Below, piece by piece: positions 54,451 to 64,000 of a stretch of 64,000 bases of DNA (the stretch's first letter is position 1; each line of letters starts with the position of its first letter). The stretch covers positions 11,064,743-11,128,742 of the forward strand of contig NC_134510.1 of NCBI RefSeq assembly GCF_027942865.1. The letters run 5' to 3'. The position numbers and the translations under genes are program-made. This DNA is from Odontesthes bonariensis (taxonomy: Eukaryota > Chordata > Actinopteri > Atheriniformes > Atherinopsidae). The notes beneath the pieces were generated by a model. It was not told the origin of the DNA. It ran no database searches and saw only the letters and a list, made by a program, of their open reading frames with translations.

Positions 54451-54529
54451 ATCGATTCTTTCAATGGAAGCTCAAGAACAAGCCGGAGGAATCTCAAGTT
54501 AAATAAAGTGTTTATTCAATTCAATTCAA

Positions 54530-54850
54530 ATTCAAAAATACTTTATTTATCCCAGAGGGAAATTAAATGTTGATGTAGCTCAATTAAATCAAGGAGTTAT
54601 TATAGATGCTGATGGCTGTGGGCAGGAAAGATTTCCTGTAGCGGTCCGTTTTACATCCAAACTGAAGAAGCCTTTGACTGAAGAGACTCTGTTTTCAAGT
54701 CTGGATTTGGATTTCAAGTCTTGACGTGGTAGCGCTGGGCTCAGTGGAAAAGAGCTCCAGCAAGAAATCCGTCAGACTGAGCCTCGATTTCCGGGTATCA
54801 TTTCCATTTATAGCCTCATAGGTTGGACTCACACTCGACCCAGTATGATT
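54530..54850 (-). repeat. LINE 3' end-like repeat, direct copy
   Basis: Copy of 33110-33440, with a longer (TG)n at about 54905. Confidence 0.45.
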
Positions 54851-55041
54851 GGACATGAGTAGATTCAACATGCTTCGTCATATTCTCTGGATCAGCCAAA
54901 ACAATGTGTGTGTGTGTGAATCTGCACCTGCTTTCTCAATTGTTTTGTCTTCCCATTCCTGGATCACTTCAGGTCATCGTGGAAAAGTAAAAAGACTATT
55001 TCATTCATAATGTCTAAGAACAAAGCCAATTTTAACAAAAT

Positions 55042-57730
55042 AACTGGCCTCTTTGTACCATAATCACTTACAGACACACATACAAGTAGTGTTCATTTTA
55101 CTTGTTTTCTTGTTCACATGTAAACACAACACATTAGGATGGAACTTTGTAACTTCCTGTTTAGGTTTAGCTAATAACGCAGGGTTGGGACTTTAAAAAT
55201 CCAGACTTCTTAGCGAGGCTTAGGAAATGATCATGGTTAGGGGTCAAATGTAATCTTTTGACAGGGAGTTGGTACCTTATTTAGATAAAGGAGAGTCTTT
55301 GAGTTAGGATTCAATTCAATTCAAACAAGAAAGAATGCCTTTCTAATCCCAAATTGAAAAAGATAACATTACAGTGATTGCTTTTCCACAATTTACATAT
55401 TACCTTTACATGTGACTATGTGTCCCAGCAGGAAGCTGAGGACTTCTGTCCTGTGAATAGTTTTATCAGCTGTATTAATGAATATATATGATTTAATGTT
55501 CAACTCTTCATACCAATTTCTATGTGTAACTTTAAAAAAGATTGATTAATTAAAAAAAAAGACCCTGTTCTACACTTAGTCCAATTTGAGAAGAGCTAAT
55601 GTTTGGATGCTGTTTTTTCTTTTGAAACGAGTTTAAACCTGACTTCAGCATACTTTGCCTTTAAGCTGAAGGTGGGAAGTGTTTATTTCAGAGGTTTTTG
55701 GTCATTTGAATATGAGTGACTTTGAACTTTTTCAAAATCTTCTCAGTGGAAACTTTAGAAAAGAGTGCAGACTTTGACATTTCTCAAACCTGATATTTTT
55801 CCTGTTGGAAGTATGTTGTTCCACTTTTCTGGGTTTCTGAGAGTGTTTTCTTCATGTTGGGATGCAACAAGTCCTCAGCAGAAGTTAGAATCTTCCACAA
55901 CTGGTGGAGTGAAATGTGAAGAAAAAAAGTTGTGCAGACTGATGGTGTTTATGTTTGTTTTTAAATGATGCTGCGATGATGCTTCTGAGGAGGGAACCAT
56001 GGCGATCATGGAATTCCTCTGGGCTGTGGCCACAAAGCTAAGAATCCTCTCACGGAACTGCAAACTTAACCTGAAAGTCCTGCAGCTCGGAATCATAGTT
56101 TAAGAGTAATTATTGAGCCTGAATATCACAGCACCTCTGAGCAAAGAAAGATAAAAAAAAACTCATCTTATGAGGAAGTGGGGCTGACCCCGTTGTTGGG
56201 CAGGACACCTGCTTTTCAAGACTGTGATAGCTGATCAAAGGAAAAACCCACACAGTCACATGTGAAAGTGCTCCTAAATATGACAGATCTTAAGCTTTTA
56301 CTTTGAAATAACTGGCCTCTCTGTACCATAATCACTTACAGACGCACATACAAGTAGTGTTCATTTTACTTGTGGTCTTGTTCACATGTAAACACAACAC
56401 ATTAGGATGGAACTTTGTCACTTCCTGTTTAGGTTTAGCCAATAAGGCAGGGTTGGGACTTTAAAAATCCAGACTTCTTAGCGAGGGTTAGGAAATGATC
56501 ATGGTTAGGGGTCAAATGTAATCTTTTGACAGGGAGTTGGTACCTTATTTAGATAAAGGACAGTCTTTGAGTTAGGATTCAATTCAATTCAAACAAGAAA
56601 GAATGCCTTTCTAATCCCAAATTGAAAAAGATAACATTACAGTGATTGTTTTTCCACAATTTACATATTACCTTTACATGTGACTATGTGTCCCAGCAGG
56701 AAGCTGAGGACTTCTGTCCTGTGAATAGTTTTATCAGCTGTATAAATAAATATATATGATTTAATGTTCAACTCTTCATACCAGTTTCTATGTGTAACTA
56801 TAAAAAAGATTGATTCATTAAAAAAAAAGACCCTGTTCTACACTTAGTCCAATTTGAGAAGAGCTAATGTTTGGATGCTGTTTTTTCTTTTGAAACGAGT
56901 TTAAACCTGACTTCAGCATACTTTGCCTTTAAGCTGAAGGTGGGAAGTGTTTATTTCAGAGGTTTTTGGTCATTTGAATATGAGTGACTATGAACTTTTT
57001 CAAAATCTTCTCAGTGGAAACTTTAGAAAAGAGTGCAGACTTTGACATTTCTCAAACCTGATATTTTTCCTGTTGGAAGTATGTTGTTCCACTTTTCTGG
57101 GTTTCTGAGAGTGTTTTCTTCATGTTGGGATGCAACAAGTCCTCAGCAGAAGTTAGAATCTTCCACAACTGGTGGAGTGAAATGTGAAGAAAAAAAGTTG
57201 TGTAGACTGATGGTGTTAATGTTTGTTTTTAAATGATGCTGCGATGATGCTTCTGAGGAGGGAACCATGGCGATCATGGAATTCCTCTGGGCTGTGGCCA
57301 GAAAGCTATGAATCCTCTCACAGAACTGCAAACTTAACCTGAAAGTCCTGCAGCTCGGAATCATAGTTTAAGAGTAATTATTGAGCCTGAATATCACAGC
57401 ACCTCTGAGCAAAGAAAGATAAAAAAAACTCATCTTATGAGGACGTTGGACTCACCCCGTTGTTGGGCAGGACACCTGCTTTTCAAGACTGTGATAGCTG
57501 ATCAAAGGAAAAACCCACACAGTCACATGTGAAAGTGCTCCTAAATATGACAGATCTTAAGCTTTTACTTTGTCACTTCCTGTTTAGGTTTAGCCAATAA
57601 CGCAGGGTTGGGACTTTAAAAATCCAGACTTCTTAGCAAGGGTTAGGAAATGATCATGGTTAGGGGTCAAATGTAATCTTTTGACAGGGAGTTGGTACCT
57701 TATTTGGATAAAGGACAGTCTTTGAGTTGA
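55042..57730 (+). repeat. Tandem 1.27-kb units, about 2.1 copies
   Basis: Units start near 55042 and 56311; a final stretch from 57560 has the deletion between two ACTTTG motifs also seen at 8690 in the left arm. The first unit comes with the direct duplication and the last belongs to the right arm, so the boundary between them lies within this array. Confidence 0.85.
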
Positions 57731-57964
57731 CAGCAGCAGCTTGATTGAATGAGTGATGGAGCAGAGTGTATCTGTGAAGCAGCGGTGAGTGATGTGGCTG
57801 ATGGTCGTTGCTCGTCTTCTCCAGGTGGGGGCGCTATAGATCCAAGAAACAGCTGTGCTTTTCAATGGAAAAGAGAAGATAGAGAAACTGCTGTAACGTG
57901 TAAAGAAGTGATGTTGGAGCGTGTGTGTTGTCCCAGTATTTTGTTGGAGAGAACAAAGAGTGTA

Positions 57965-58263
57965 AAAAGACTGGGTCCCGCTGTATGACTCAGGCTGCAC
58001 TGCAGCATCTAATCACAGGTGCGATCCCACTACTGAGCGGCACGGGGGCTTTGACCTGCTCCGTTTCCGACCTGGGCCGGTTCTCCCCTCCTTAGACGAC
58101 CTGGTGGTCCCGGGCTCCCCCAGGAGCACCATATCGGTACCGAGCTTAGTGCGGACACCCGATCGGCATAGTCCACTGCAGCTCAGAGCTCCTGAGCTCA
58201 AGCGATCCACCAGCCTCAGCCTCCCGGTAGCTTGGATTACAGGCGCGCGCCACAGCACCCGGC
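57965..58263 (-). ncRNA. RN7SL: 7SL (SRP) RNA gene, right-arm copy
   Basis: Reverse-strand 7SL starting GCCGGGTGCTGTGGCG at 58263 and ending before T5 (A5 on the plus strand, 57964-57968). All landmarks are present, including GGAAACGGAGCAGGTCA. It differs from copy 1 at about six positions. At several of these it agrees with copy 2, and it has its own changes (ACTATGCC and GATGCTGC). The ATF-like TGATGACATCA is at the same distance upstream. Confidence 0.92.
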
Positions 58264-58509
58264 GAGAGACTCTCACGTTTATCAGACTTTCAGCTTGTTG
58301 AAGTAAACGACATTTTGATGTCATCAAACACAACAGCGGCATCGAGCAGCAAAGACTGACAAGTGTTTGGATGGTTTTCATTCCTGCAGAAAATCCCAGC
58401 TCAGTTTTTGGAAACTTGATGAATGGAGCAGCATCCATACAGGAGAATCTCTGTGTTCCATTTGTACAGTTTCATGTTTCCCTTTCAGCTTCATCATTTT
58501 ATAATAGAG

Positions 58510-59030
58510 CTTTTACATTTATTTACTTTCTTTTTTAAATGTTTTTTTATTATTATTATTTTTATAACAAATATCCAGAAATGAATATGGCTGGTTTAAG
58601 GAGTTTTAAACAACATCCTCCTCAGTACTATGCATGTTTCCAGATAAATTCATTAGACTGAGCCAGCCCTCTGGCAAAAAAACCTGAAATATTTCCACAT
58701 GATGCAGCTGAAAGAGCTGTGATGTCATGTCATTGTTAAGGAAACCTGAAGAAAAACCTGTTAAATTACAGACTCATGGATAATACAATTTAATTTGATG
58801 CACTTTAGTAGAAATGAGTAGAAAAAAAGCTTCTTCTGAGTTTTAAAGGCATTCTACCAACAGGATGATATCTACTGTAAACTGCCTCCCAGGTTTGTTC
58901 TGTCATATCTGTGGAATGAGGCTATTAGTCAAAGAAGAAAGACTAAATCAAATGTTATAGCTGATCATTTAGAATTCGGATTAGTAAAATATTCCTTATG
59001 TGTCTGACAGACTGCAGAAAGCTTTGTAGG
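58510..59030. other. No gene recognised
   Basis: Inverted counterpart of 7230-7740; AT-rich. One short difference lies near 58885 (CCTCCCAGG for CTGCCATG). Confidence 0.4.
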
Positions 59031-59149
59031 GTCTGCTTTTAAGAGTGTTGCATCAGAAGATGGTCGTTCTCTGAGGCAAAGTTATTGTTTGGTGTTTCAT
59101 TTAACAGAAGAGAGGGTAAGTGTAAAAACTGTTCATTTTTATTGATTCC

Positions 59150-60082
59150 AGCACCAAAGCAGCATGTAAAATGTAAATGCAAACCATTTTTTTTAAATAC
59201 ATAATTTACAAATAATGTCTTTAAAGAACAACACTGTCCCACTGGTTGTCTTTCAGTCCCAATTGTCTGCGTCTTGTCTGGACTGTGTTATTTCTGCAGG
59301 TGTAGGTGAGCAGATCTTCTTCTCTGTGTGTCTGTGAGGAGCTTCACACACGGAGACGGCTTCATCTGTACGGCTCGGTGTGGGATGCTTTTCATCGTTT
59401 CAGCTGGGGCCGATCAACAGTCCGGTGTGTGGGAGCAGATTTGGTGCTGGAGTGTGTTCAGGGGACGGCTGTGCTGCTGGAGCTTCCTGGGAATGGTCCA
59501 TGTCCACTGTGAGGTGCTACAAGGAAGACAGAAAGAAAGTCCTGATTTAAGCTTAAGCATAACTTTGTGACAATTTTGTCATCTTTTGTTTTTAAAATAG
59601 CAGCTTGTTTCCTTACTTTTCTCTATAATATCAGCTAATATCATCTAAATGCAGTATATAATGTGCCTTTTAACTAATCACATTCTGTGACACTAAAAAG
59701 GACCTACCCCAAGTCCTCCTTTATTTCTTTTTTTTTTAACATCAGCTTCTCTCATCCGACTGGGAGCTCCTCGTCGTCACGGAAACCCTGGGTGCATAAC
59801 GGCAATGTCGGGTCCACAGTCTCTCTCCTTCGGACCTGCGCTCGAGTCTTTCTCTCATCCCTGATCACCTCGGTAAAACACAGCAGGAAAAGGAAGGAAA
59901 AACTGCACAAGTACTCAACATGTGTGAGCTAGCACACGTTCATTTCTGTAGATTTCATTCATTAGTTAGACGGAATCATGCACTCACCTGTTTTGCACAA
60001 TACGTTACCTGCGGTAGCTCAGGTGTTCCACTTTGTCCTCCGTTGGTGTCAGAGTTGTTGTTTCTTTGTCATCCGCTGGTCC
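59150..60082 (-). other. Possible small spliced transcript, right copy
   Basis: Partner of 6185-7120. The same blocks are present, but CAGTGG has become GCACCTCACAGTGG in the acceptor region of the third block (about 59512) and one residue changes in the first block. Such changes at a splice site argue against strong constraint. Confidence 0.22.
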
Positions 60083-60466
60083 TTCCATCAGCAGGAAGCC
60101 AACAGAGGCTTTTTTGAGTAACTACCCCAACACTGGTTATCATTTAAGATACTTGTATTAAGTCGCCAAGACGTGTTTTTCTTTTTATTGTCTATGTGTA
60201 GGGTCAGATAAACAGGTGAATGATACCCAGGCTCCGCCCTCGCAGTGACGCAACACCTTTGGCTCTGCTACTCTTACTCAGGCAAACTGCTCATTCAGGT
60301 GGATTCCAGTTCCCGAAAAAATGGGAACTCCATCCACTTTGTCGGGAAGCAATCAACTTTGAGCAGCGCCAACGGCCCAGGGTAGAGCCGTGTTCAAGGT
60401 AGTGACGTGGTTGAACTGCCACTCAACCCATGGATTGTACACGGAAGCGCTTCATTCAATATCAAC

Positions 60467-60718
60467 ATGGAGCAGCGTCAAGCTTTTGACACTGCTGTAA
60501 TGAAAGTGTTCGACGGGAGATTCTCGTTAAAAATCGAGCAAAGAACAGCCCTTGAATCATTTCTTGACAGGAAAGACGTTTTCGCCTTGCTCCCTACTGG
60601 CTTTGGTAAGAGTTTAATCTACCAGTTAGCCCCGCTGGTAGCTAAATCATACGTCAGAGGAAAGAGTGGTGTGATTGGCTTAAGCTTAGGCACAGCCTTT
60701 TCTGGCCACAACCAGTAG
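60467..60718 (+). pseudogene. RecQ-like helicase fragment, right copy
   Basis: MEQRQAFDTAVMKVFDGRF, then the Walker A region LLPTGFGKSLIYQLAPL. It is three codons shorter than the left copy and is cut off at the same point. Confidence 0.6.
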
Positions 60719-60816
60719 CAACCCGAGGGAGGCGGGTTGACCAGGCCCTTTCGAATCGTATTCGTTATGGTCTTGGTTAGACCAGAATCTCGAAGAGATT
60801 TGAAAGTCTATGTTAA

Positions 60817-61480
60817 TCAGGCTAGGTGAATGACATCTCGAATCCCTATACTGCACTCTTTAAGTCTGTGTCTGTCAGAGTTATATGTAAAGAAATAGTC
60901 AATTCTTGAGTGCACTCTATGACTTGCTGAATAAAATGTATACCGTCTTTCTGTTGGGTGGAGCTCCCTCCATACATCAATCATCCCGAGCTCTGTCAAC
61001 ATGTGTCAGCAGGACACAGTTACTCTGGTGTGGGAGCAGATCTCTTTAATGTGTTAGAGGAGTCTAGCTTACATTGTAGCTGCATATTCCAGTCTCCTCC
61101 ACATATTAAAACCCCAGTGGCTTCGGAAGCAATCAAACCAAAAATTTCTCTAATAAAGGAATTATCCTTGCCAGGTGGTACATACACATTAACTAGTGTG
61201 ACCTCTTTCTGTTTAAGGAACCCCTAGATTTCAGAAACCACTTGGAAATTCACTCTATTACGAATCATTATTGCTACCCCTCTTTTTCTCCCTTTCTTAT
61301 AACATGAGTAGAATGTATTTCTAAAACCATATTTTTTTTAACTTTTCATTCTGTCGAGATGGGTCTCCTGCCAGAATATTACATGCAGTTTCTCTCTCTT
61401 CATCTTTGCAATAACCTTGCCTCACTTGATTGGATTGTGTAAGCCCTTTACATTGAGGGTAACTACCCTATATTCCTGAC
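60817..61480 (-). pseudogene. L1-type endonuclease remnant, right copy
   Basis: Inverted partner of 4790-5451 with the same frame breaks and the intact ELGMIDVWRELHPTERRYTF end. The shared breaks show the LINE was dead before the arms formed. Confidence 0.72.
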
Positions 61481-62289
61481 ATTGCATTTATATCCACAGA
61501 TAACACAGGTAGGGGAATGACATTGCAAGATAAAACAAGCCAGTAAATGGAAAAACTACCCTGTGTACAACTCTTGTTTCCCAGAGTACTGAAAAAGATT
61601 TCAGGAAGCTGACGCAACGGAACGAGAATGCTACGTAGGTAAATTGCTTGGCAAGAGGCTGTAGTCTGCCCTCCACTTTAAGACTACTGCCGTGACATGC
61701 CCCAACAATTTCAGCAGGCATAAAAAGCTATTTGGGAGTTTTAAATGCTTTCGTCCAATTCCTTCAAATCAGATTTCCCTTTTCCATCACTGATCCGATC
61801 CATTATATTGCTCACCTAAGATCATTCTTTAAAAGGGTTTCTGTACATACCTCGTCCGTTTGACTACACATAGCCCGCTGCTAAATGGACAACGAGGCAC
61901 AAGAGGCAACATCCATAGTTCACAAAAATCAAAGGCTCCCTGGTGGTCTGCTGGCTAGGATTTGGTGTTTTCACTGTCGTGGTGTAGGTCAGGAATGTTT
62001 TATTTATTTAGTCATCTATCAACTGTTTTTCTTGCAGGGCTATGACACACTCACTCTTACTCAGGAATCTTTCTATTTCTCCCTGAAATAAGAGAGAAGT
62101 CTAAAGCGTGAAACTTGTGCTTGCTTGGATTCATTCTCCAGATGCGCAGAATTGCTTTCATCTAAGGCTAAAATGTTCACAACTTCAGTACAATGCACTA
62201 TGCCAATTAATTTGCCAGTTAGGAAGAGTTTACCACAGTGTTGCAACCTGTACCGTGTGCACTGCTTTCGGGTCCCTGATGGTCTAGTG
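61481..62289. other. No gene recognised
   Basis: Partner of 3982-4789. The frame from 61885 (MDNEAQEATSIVHK) is longer here because of a one-base change, but has no family match. Confidence 0.35.
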
Positions 62290-64000
62290 CAGACCTGGGC
62301 ATTGCACGGCCCCCGGGCCGCATACGGCCCTTTGGTTGACTCTGACCGGCCCGTGTAAGGTTAATTGGAAATTACAAAATAAACCTATTTTCTTATTTTA
62401 CCTGATGCATGGACTGAAGCTGCATTTTATTTTTATTTTGAAGTTGTTTTTTATTCACGTTCATGATGATGTAAAACGTATATCGAGACATGCACATGAT
62501 TGGATCGTTGTCAGTAGCAAGTCACAAGACGACTTTAGCCCTCAGAAATGTCTGCTCATGCTAAAAAAAGAAAGGTAGATGGCGAATGCAGGGTTTTCAA
62601 CAAAAATTGGACTGCTAAGTATTTATTTACTGAAGTCAGAGGTAAAGCCGTGTGTTTAGTTTGCGGGGAGCAGATCACCGTGTTTAAGGACTACAATTTG
62701 AGTCAGCATTAGGAGACGAAACACCCGGAGAAATTCAAGAACGTGACTGATGCTGAAAGGGCGCGGACATCGGAAGCTTTGCTAGCTAAACTGCAAAAGC
62801 AGCAAGGCTTTTTTACCAAGCTTCACACATCCAGGCATGCAGCAACCAAGACCAGCTTTGTGATATCCCACAAAATCACTAAAAACAGTAAGCCATTCTC
62901 GGAGGAGGAGTTTATCAAAGAGTGCTTGGTGGACTCTGCAGCACTAATATGCCCTGAACAAAAAGAAGCATTTGAGAAAGTCCCGCTCTCCAGGCGAACC
63001 ATGACGAGAAGGGTCGAGGACATATCGGGGAATCTGGAGCTTCAGCTGCAACGTGAAGTGGCAACTTTTGACTTTTTCTCCTTGGCTTTGGACGAAAGCT
63101 GTGATGTCCGTGACACAGCCCAGTTACTTGTATTTGTCCGCGGGATAACGCCGGACTTCAAGATTACGAAGGAGCTGGCAGCAATGCGGTCAATGAAAGG
63201 GACGACTCTAGGGAGCGATCTCTTCACGGAGGTAAATGCGTGCATGGACACACTGGGACTGAAATGGGACAGACTGGCAGGTGTCACAACGGACGGTTGT
63301 CCAAATCTTACAGGGAAAAATGTGGGACTTTTAAAACGTATGCAAGATAAAGTGACTGAAATCGACACAGATCAGAAATTGGTATTTTTGCATTGTATTA
63401 TACACCAACATGTGTTGTGCAAGTCACTGCTAAAAATGAACCATGTTATTGATGTTGTTACTAAAATAGTAAACTTCATCAGGGCACGGGCATTGAATCA
63501 CAGACAGTTTGTCGCACTTTTGGAGGACCATGAGTCTGAGCATAGTGACATCGGCTACCACACAGCTGTCAGATGGCTCAGCCTGGGCAAAGTGCTAAAA
63601 AGAGTTTGGGACCTGAAAACAGAGATTCGAGAGTTTTGTCAGATGAAAGGCAAAGACATCCCAGAGCTCTCAGATGAGGACTGTATGGCAGATTTTGCAT
63701 TTGCTGTTGATGTGACTGCACTGATGAATGAACTGAACACCAAACTGCAAGGCAGGGGCCTTTTTGTTCATGAAATGCACACCTTGGTGAAGGCTTTCAT
63801 GAGAAAGATGCTGTTTCTTTCAAGCCAAGTGGAGAGCAACAATCTCACTCACATGCAAACCCTGAAAGAAGTCACACCATCAGCTGATCACCTCCACAGG
63901 TACTCATCCATGTTAGGAGCATTGCATTGTGAGTTTTTAAGGAGATTTGAAGATCTCAGAACAATCGAGGATGAAATGCACATGATTTCCTCTCCCTTTA
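62290..64000 (+). mobile_element. Charlie-like hAT element, right copy, cut by the window
   Basis: Begins with the CAGACCTGGGCATTGCAC terminus at about 62290 and runs off the window. It contains the transposase from 62548. Confidence 0.6.
62548..64000 (+). pseudogene. hAT transposase, right copy, incomplete at the window edge
   Basis: ATG at 62548 gives MSAHAKKRKVDGECRVF, and the BED-like CLVCGEQI region is followed by the same in-frame TAG (about 62710) as the left copy. After it come LALDESCDVRDTA, TTDGCPNLTGKN, LHCIIHQHVLCKSLL and YHTAVRWLSLGK. Substitutions relative to the left include GATCTCTTCACGGAGG for GATGTCTTCACAGATG near 63220. The C-terminus lies outside the window. Confidence 0.82.

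Larger units (their letters stand above)
56170..64000. repeat. Palindrome, right arm segment 1
   Basis: Reverse complement of 2271 to about 10100, reaching the window edge. Small indels separate the two, for example three codons in the RecQ-like exon and a block near 59510 (GTGAGGTGC, absent on the left). Confidence 0.9.

Noticed and set aside
43381-64000. False duplication of a second haplotype by the assembler
   Set aside because: Uncollapsed haplotypes normally lie in the same orientation and order; here the copies are inverted, interleaved with a direct duplication and have clean transposon histories. Not fully excluded without reads.

Overview
This window looks like vertebrate nuclear DNA, most likely from a teleost fish. 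It has vertebrate-type 7SL (SRP) RNA genes, a eukaryotic tRNA-Leu, spliced transposon genes, L2 and L1-type LINE pieces, several hAT elements, PIF/Harbinger elements, an element with YqaJ, THAP-like and PHD pieces, and arrays built from the telomeric hexamer. No ordinary single-copy host protein gene is certain. The species cannot be named from the sequence.

The main architecture is a very large inverted duplication. Positions 2271 to about 10100 are matched in reverse complement by about 56170 to 64000. Positions 14696-21360 plus 27994-28287 are matched by 43381-50500. Positions 28288-28440 plus 30611-32319 are matched by 38967-41937. The centre is a spacer at 32320-38966. The outer end of the palindrome lies beyond the right edge of the window. 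Left flank 1-1900 has a tRNA-like relic, tRNA-Leu(CAG), a decayed hAT 5' end with a BED finger, and a P2RX7-domain-like first exon.

The left arm holds, in order: a hAT transposase pseudogene (1906-3723), an L1-type endonuclease remnant, a RecQ-like helicase exon, 7SL copy 1, a 1.27-kb repeat unit, a Harbinger remnant with a solo LTR, 7SL copy 2, the 3' end of an L2 LINE, a TIR element here called T, a coiled-coil protein gene, a TIR element with a MADF protein, a SINE-like repeat, and a hAT element (20324-28287). That last element was invaded by a 6.6-kb hAT, which itself carries a Harbinger element in its transposase exon and a YqaJ/THAP element in its intron. An element here called E (28441-30610), with a spliced zinc-finger gene, sits inside L2.

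The centre and right half hold telomere-like minisatellite arrays in opposite orientations, tandem 1.27-kb units, copies of the 7SL flank that lack 7SL, a TTAA-flanked MITE, a longer L2 copy, and the inverted right-arm copies. A direct duplication of about 6 kb (28441 to about 34900, repeated from 50501 to about 56300) interrupts the right arm at 50500 and carries the second copy of E.

The arms are nearly identical by eye but differ by dated events. The 6.6-kb hAT has an 8-bp target duplication on the left and an uninterrupted site on the right. E has an empty site on the right. The left hAT element is truncated and joined to L2 through 2 bp of microhomology. Tandem arrays differ in copy number, and the coiled-coil gene differs by 65 in-frame codons. 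The region therefore records a sequence of duplication and transposition, unless part of it is an assembly artefact.
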